A stretch of 64,000 nt of DNA from Symsagittifera roscoffensis (taxonomy: Eukaryota > Xenacoelomorpha > Acoela > Convolutidae), in assembly GCF_963678635.1 (NCBI RefSeq), contig NC_087062.1, positions 57,862,129-57,926,128 of the forward strand, read 5' to 3'. Positions within the stretch are counted from its first letter, which is position 1; every line of letters starts with the position of its first letter. The position numbers were made by a program, and so were the translations under genes. Shown one piece after another: positions 58,035 to 64,000 of the stretch. The notes under the pieces are model-generated. The model worked only from the letters and a program-made list of their open reading frames with translations, did not search any database and was not told the origin of the DNA.

Positions 58035-59560
58035 CCCGGGTCGAGTTCCCAGACTCATGTCCAATTGTTTCCAGTTCTTATGTCCAGCCCCCTCGCTCTA
58101 ACCCGGGTCGAGTTCCCAGACTCATGTCCAATCCTTTCCAATTCTTATGTCCAGACTCAAACTCTCGGCGCGACTATGCGATTTGGGTCTAAATCCGAAT
58201 GCGACGCGACCCTGGCTGGGCCGTCTCTACACACTGATCGCTAAATTTGCGCCACATCCACCACGGTGGCGAAGAATTAGTTCTTGGTTGCGCCGTCTCC
58301 GCTTCGGTCTGGAAAATGGCGCCGTTTCCGTCTTGGTCTGAAAAGTCACGCCGTCTCCGCTTTGGTCTGGAAAGTCGCGTCGTCTCCGCTTTGGTCTGGA
58401 AAGTCGCGTCGTCTCCACCTTGGTCGCGAGGAATATAATCTTGGTCGCGGCACCTCCGCTTCGGTCTGGAAAATGGCGCCGTTTCCGTTCTGGTCTGAAA
58501 AGTCGCGCCGTCTCCGCTTTGGTTTGGAAAGTCGCGTCGTCTCCGCCTTGGTCGCGAGGAATTGATTCTTGGTCGCGCCGTCTCCGCGATGGTCCGGAAA
58601 GTCGCGCCCTCTCCGCCTTGATCTGAAAAAGCGTCGTCTCTGCCTCGGTCTGGAAAGTCGCGCGGTTTCCGCCTTGTTCTGGAAAGTCTTGCCATATGCA
58701 CCGTGGTCTGGGCTGTCTTCAGTCTGATTGGTAAAGTCGCGCCGCCTTCCACCACGGTCGCAAAGAATTTTTTTTGTTGCGCAGTCTCCACCTCGGTCTG
58801 GAAAGTCGCTCCGTCTCCGCCTTGGTCGCGAGGAATGAATTCTTGGTCGCTTTTTTTTTTTGAGTCGCGCCGTTTCCTGAGTCGCGCCGTATCCACCATG
58901 GTCGCGAAAGTCGGGCCGTCTCCACCTCGGTCGAGAAAGCCCTGAAAAACGCCGTCTCCTTGTTGGTCTGGAAAGTCGTGCCGTCTCCGCCTTGGTCTGG
59001 AAAGTCGCGCTGTCTCCGCCTTGGTCGCGAGGAATGAATTCTTGGTCGCGCCGTTTCTTTTTGAGTCGCGCCGTTTCCTGAGTCGCGCCGTATCCACCAT
59101 GGTCGCGAAAGTCGGGCCGTCTCCACCTCGGTCGAGAAAGCCCTGAAAAACGCCATCTCCATATTGGTCTGGAAAGTCGTGCCGTCTCCATCTAGGTCTG
59201 GAAAGTCTGGAAATGGCTAAGTTTGGTCGCGCTGGTCACGCCGTTTCCTGAGCCACAGGGTCGCGCCGTGTCCGCCTCGGTCGCGAAAGTCGCGCCTTAG
59301 TTTTTCGGTCGCAAAAGACTGGAAATGGCATTTCTTGGTCGCGAGAGTCTGGATATACCAAATATGAGTCGCAATGTTTTGGTCGCGCCACCTCCGGTTC
59401 GGTCGCAATAGTCGCGACGAATCATCATGGGCACAATAGTCTGGAACTGCCTGGTTTTGGTCGCCAAAGTCTGGATATGCTTAATTTTGGTCTGGAAAGT
59501 CTGGACATGCCAAAATTTTGTCGCGAAAGTCTGGACATGAGTCTGGGACCTCGACCCGGG
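58035..59560. mobile_element. Minisatellite enclosed by 29-bp inverted repeats
   Basis: The left end starts CCCGGGTCGAGTTCCCAGAC and runs 29 bp. It occurs twice, at 58035-58063 and 58102-58130, 67 bp apart. The right end at 59532-59560 is the inverted form with one mismatch. Between them lies the GC-rich minisatellite. Related but smaller arrangements with a CCCGGGTCG end occur at 4387 and 7720. No target duplication was recognised. Confidence 0.6.
58205..59531. repeat. GC-rich 29-bp minisatellite
   Basis: Dozens of copies of a 29-bp unit, of the form GTCGCGCCGTCTCCGCYTTG followed by GTCTGGAAA, with a variant ending GTCGCGAGGAAT. A higher-order segment of about 190 bp is repeated (about 58775-58970 and 59000-59175). 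It stands out as GC-rich against AT-rich surroundings. Confidence 0.85.
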
Positions 59561-61093
59561 AAGTCCTTTACTATGTGGAAGTATGACTTATCACAATTTA
59601 GGAGGTACACAGTTTAGATCAAGTCAACATCCTGTAATACACCTCTCCCCCTCCTAGGTAACATATAGAAGGATAATTAAAGAAATCCGATCCTCCATCC
59701 CAGCGTTCCATTAAATTTAATTTGCTGAGCGCTGCGTGTAAAACGCTCTTTTCTGATTTGCTGAAATCTCAAACTCAGAGCCAAAACAGCAAGTTAACAT
59801 CCTCTCCTTCAACAGATAGTTTGCTTGTTTGCTTAGTTCACATTCCTATTTCTCAGAAATGCAAGATTCAATTTAAATTGATTACTTTTGTTTTGTGTTT
59901 CTGAGAAGCAGAGATATCAAAACTATGCTGGTCGATACGTTTTCATGTTTTTAATTTTTTTTGCTGGTCGAGCTCTATGTAATTCGAGCGGTGACCATAG
60001 TCCACATCCAGTTATAAAATTGATAGTGATTGCAAAAAAAAATTGGTTGACTTTTATGGGACAGCTTTCAAGCTATCGAATCACATTGCCTTAAAGTTTT
60101 GCGAATTTCAAGAACGTTATTTGATTGGCATTTTTTGATGGAATAAAACCCACTTTGAGAAAACTGGATCAACAGGTTAGAAATTTTTGCTGAACAGAAA
60201 GCTGAAAACTAAAGCTCATTTTCGAAACTCGAATTTGCTTCGGATCTTGTTAACTATTTCCACCCCTTATTTGATTTTCAGAAGTTCAACTTTGGCGGCC
60301 ACATTTCAATAGCTCAAAACAGTTTTTAGAATATATATATATATTTAAAAAATTTTACGTGGGTATTATATAAATAGGGAGTAATACAAACTTTTTCACG
60401 GTGTGATTTGCTTGTCTTTTAACGAATGAATTTAAATCGAGCTTTAAAAGAATAAGCAAAAAATTAAACTGTACAAGAGTACTAATTTAACTTTTTGCTT
60501 TTTCTTAAGTTTGATTTATTGAGGAACAAAGTTTCAAATATTTTAATTGAAGGCATATTTTAATCAGCGTAGCAAAGGCAACAATGTAGGTATTTTTGAT
60601 CTATTTGCAAGAAAAAGTTTTTCATGCAATAAAAACCAGAACACTTATATGGTTGCGTTCGCTACTTTAATTGACATTTAAAATTATTTAAAAAAATTTT
60701 TTTCATAAACTTTTTTTGTAAATAATTCTGTTCGTAAACTTCTGCCTCGCTTGCAGAGTACACGGCAAGTGATTTTTTGACGGCCATTTCTGATCATCAG
60801 CTTCCACGATACGTTTATTGGGCAACCTATTTTGGCGACAAGGATAAGCCAAATTTTTCTAAACTCATCTCGTTTTTGCTTAGTTCTCTGAAAAAAAATC
60901 ATTAAAATAAATGATACGAGAGTTTATTTACCAGTTTTACCGAGATTTATTCAACAGAGCTATCATATATATAGATACATTTAATTACATTGAAATACAT
61001 TTCATAGAGCACCCTGCCAAGCAATAAGAATGACGGATGAATCTCAATAGTGGTATATTGTAATGTCCAAAAATGATAGGTACAATGAGCGAT
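59561..61093. other. AT-rich spacer downstream of the protease-like gene
   Basis: No gene recognised. A short (AT)n run lies at about 60331-60345. The last part probably includes the 3' UTR of the minus-strand gene ending at 61094. Confidence 0.45.
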
Positions 61094-64000
61094 TCAAAAA
61101 AAAATAATGAGATTTAATACAATGCCGATTAAACATGTGGTAAACATCTTTGATGTCTTACTGGCAACTGAAACCCTTCTCTCTTCGTTTTTATAATTTT
61201 TCTCATAAATGACCTCTATCTCATCACGCAGAACACCTTTTCTGTCCACCCGTCTGGTGAAACTACTGTTCTCGTCTTCTTTAAGGTTAAACATGTCAAT
61301 ATAGGATGATACTCGGGCAGCTACTGTTGGGATTTCGGGATGACCGCACCCCTTCCCTGCCACCCCGAAACTGACAACACCGTACAGGCAAACGGCACTC
61401 ATAGTGTCTGGACTGACTAGGAAAAGAGGACCTCCGTCATCACCTAGTAAGCAAACCTTATGAATTATTGAAGGCAGTATATCCAACTAGACAGCGCTTT
61501 ACTAAAAGAAGCGTTGGGATCGATTGTTAGATCCCTTTGTTTCAATTAGTAACTAAAGTTATAAGTCTCGGTAAGATTATATCATAGATCATAGTCGATC
61601 TGGTCCTAGAGTTAAAATATTAGTTAAACAGACAGATAAAATAAAAGGTTTGATTAAATAAGTATAAATGAGTTATAATTGGATGAACAATTGTCTTAAA
61701 TACCAAGTAGGTTTGGGGTATTTATGTTAAGCTACATTTATTTAAGTTAAAAGAAAACATTGGAATCTTACCTGTGTCAGTTCTGGAATTTTATATTTTT
61801 CAAAAGTATTTTTTATCATAGAGAAAATTAGTGATAAACATCAAAGAGGAAAACCATTCAACTCGTCTGAGCGAGTGGGGAATATATTAATTCTGAAGAT
61901 TCAGGTTGATTTATTCCTCAGCTTTTCGGCTGAGACAAATCTGCACCTGCACTCTCGACTTCAAATTTTCTTTTCCCCTTTTTCTTCATACTTTTGATGA
62001 AATTGACATTTGCAACTTATTGATCTTTTAGTATGAAAAAATCAATATTTAGTTTAGCTCGGAGAACTCACAATAATTCTACCTGCTTCAGTTATTTTAA
62101 AATTCAGAGCAGCGGGGGATTCATATTTTTTCGAAGTCAAAACAATAGAGACACTCTGCCTGTCGTGGATAAAAACTCAGTTTCCTCGATCATCAGTTAA
62201 ACTTTCCTAAAAGACTCTGCCTTTTTCCATAGTTAATAAAACTGAAAGAACAAAAAAAATCCGTTAAGAACTCAAAATATTAGATATTTGGATCTAACTT
62301 TTAAAATTTTAAGTTAGGTTGTTTAGCTGAAATCTGAATCAAATGTTAAGTTAAAAAGGCATTCCTATCTTGAGGTGTGAACAAATTTAGAATAGAAAAA
62401 ATTCTACTCGTACCTTATGTGAGCAATTAAAACAATAGCCTTTTATAAGTGTGTAGCATTTTCAATACTACAGCGCGACGCAATTTTGGAGTCAAATGCA
62501 TCAAAGTAGCTAACAATTATCAAAATCGTCTTGTAACAAAAATAATTCCCAAAGTTTTTGACCAAAAAAACAGGCATTATCCAATTTCTGTGGATCTGTT
62601 GATGAATTTGAAATTTAAAAAAATCAGAGTGAATATTTTGGAACTCTTTGGAAAATGTAACTGGACTGCATTTTACCTTCACATGTGTCTGTATTTTTGG
62701 CCAGGTCATCATGGCAGATCTCACTGCCTTGGGGTGGGTAGTTGCTCGAGAATCTCCAGTATAAGTTCCTGCACACACTCTCAGGAACCTCATTCAGCTG
62801 CACTACCTGAAAAAGAAGCTCCGCTTGTCAATTGTGCACCTCGCTCTATGGTCATCTTTATTGCGATCGGATAGTTATTTTATATAAGTAAGTGGTCTAG
62901 GTTATTTTTGGGTTTTGAACCAGGAAAAGTTGGCACCCTCTGCGTATTGTGTCTCGTCGAAATCGATTGGTCAACATGCCTTCCAGAACATATTTGGAAG
63001 CGGTACTTTAAGGTTTTCCAAGCTAAGTTGAAATGCTTAACGAAAATTTTTGTATAGCCTTGTTTTGTTCGTGCATAAGCATGAAAATTGTTTACTTTTA
63101 CATATTGTTGAAATGCAACGAGGCCTTGTCGTGAAATAATTCTAAGCCCATCCTCGAGTAAAAAAAAGTCCATTTTTCCTCCATAAAACAAATAAACGGT
63201 CTCAAAATTGGTTTGATTTTTTTTTTCTATGACTTACCATCAATTTGTCCGGCCACTTTCCAGAGTCGTTTACGACGCCCATTCCCACGGCCCATACCAT
63301 ATAATCATATTTATTCTCCCCCCACTCCCCTTCACAGGGGGTCAGTGGCATCCTGTATTCGTCGAAGCTGATCTTCTCTGTGAGGATGAGGAGTGCAAGG
63401 TCTTTCCCGGCTGCAACATTATAGTCGAATCCAACAAGGTGGTAGTAGTGGTCTACTTTCAAATGCTGAGTAGTGTACGTTTCATCGACGAATGAGTGTG
63501 TATGGCTTCCTATTGAATGGACTTATCACAAAAACAAGACCAACGTAAAACAATGAAAAATTGTAATGGAATTAAACTACATTCGAAAAATTACCATGTT
63601 AAGACGCTGGGGTAATTAAACTCAGACTAATTTAAGATTCGACACGATAATGAATCTCTACTAAACTAACGAGTAGATTTTATCTAAGACTAGATATCTA
63701 CGTTGGCTTTATCTAAGACATTGCCTTACGATGATTAAGCTAGATAAAAGATAGAATTGGTTAAGAAGTTGATTTGAGAATGAATTTCAGTAAAAAACAT
63801 ACACTGACTAGAGCTCAGTTGTACCAAAAGCCGATGCGTTTTTGGCAGATATCCAACCTAAATTAAGTTTAGAGCAAGAAGAACAAAAAGGTTAAAAGAT
63901 CACCCTTAAGATAAAAGATCACTTTGGCATTCCCCTCGAAAAATTATTATGCGGCAGTATGTGTTGTAACAAATTTTACTTACTTCTCACCTGCAAGTAG
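61094..64000 (-). CDS. Trypsin-family serine protease homologue lacking the catalytic Ser, 5' end outside
   Basis: Exons on the minus strand are 64000-63991 (last 10 bp of an exon), 63509-63238, 62806-62677 and 61443-61094, all with GT/AG borders and matching phase. The chain shows AGKDLALLIL (Asp102 of the triad), VWAVGMGVV, a Cys-bearing ESVCRNLYW and EICHDDLAKNTDTCEG|DDGGPLF. In trypsins the last motif is G-D-S-G-G-P; here Ser195 is Asp, while Asp189 and Asp194 positions are kept. The usual GCGHPEIPTVAARVSSYI end follows, then a charged stretch and a hydrophobic tail (TTCLIGIVLNLIIFF) that suggests a membrane or GPI anchor. It is probably an inactive, secreted or surface-bound homologue. 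His57 lies outside the window. Confidence 0.85.

Noticed and set aside
58189..59191. 303- and 281-codon minus-strand ORFs as genes
   Set aside because: They are readings of one 29-bp repeat in different registers and contain no unique sequence.
62880..63191. 103-codon minus-strand frame between protease exons
   Set aside because: It lies in the intron between 62806 and 63238; the flanking exons join in phase without it and it has no protease motif.
1..64000. CRISPR array or bacterial insertion sequence
   Set aside because: Tandem repeats here lack unique spacers of even length, and the flanking genes have spliceosomal introns.

Overview
This window is animal nuclear DNA. It is AT-rich and holds two genes with canonical GT-AG introns, one at each edge, separated by about 57 kb of nested and mostly decayed mobile elements. 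No bacterial operons, rRNA, tRNA genes or CRISPR arrays were seen. The clade cannot be fixed from sequence alone; an invertebrate is the most likely reading, because multi-ORF env-bearing Ty3/gypsy elements sit beside abundant non-autonomous elements.

Layout. (1) 183-3421, minus strand: five exons of a coiled-coil protein that continues past the left edge. (2) 4387-8804: a 22-bp tandem array, an RNase H scrap, a terminal-inverted-repeat element (4936-6522) and the first copy of a mosaic repeat called R here. (3) 8805-10480: the 3' LTR and 3' noncoding region of a truncated element of the E2 family. (4) 10678-13370, plus strand: a decayed Ty3/gypsy element (E1: gag, protease, reverse transcriptase, RNase H; no integrase), running into the second R copy (to about 18141). 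R copy 2 carries a hAT remnant, a 145-bp deleted solo LTR and a 1-kb foldback element. (5) 19844-38948, minus strand: element E2, a 19.1-kb LTR retrotransposon with two 410-bp LTRs, a 4-bp AAAA target duplication, a primer-binding site, gag-pol, an env-like gene and extra ORFs both upstream of gag and downstream of env. (6) 40822-57586, plus strand: element E3, a more decayed relative of E2 lying head to head with it. Its integrase-env part has been replaced by about 8 kb of unrelated AT-rich DNA. (7) 58035-59560: a GC-rich 29-bp minisatellite enclosed by 29-bp inverted repeats. (8) 61094-64000, minus strand: the last exons of a trypsin-family protein whose catalytic serine is replaced by aspartate.

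How the pieces fit. The E2 family is the main story. Comparing E2 with E3 shows which parts stay recognisable: two ORFs ahead of gag, a leader with three copies of one motif and two copies of a small hairpin, a domain between protease and reverse transcriptase, and LTR hairpins including one compensatory base change. Comparing the two R copies dates the later insertions, because each copy is an empty site for elements in the other. Both E2 and E3 carry stops, frameshifts and active-site losses, so neither copy looks autonomous.
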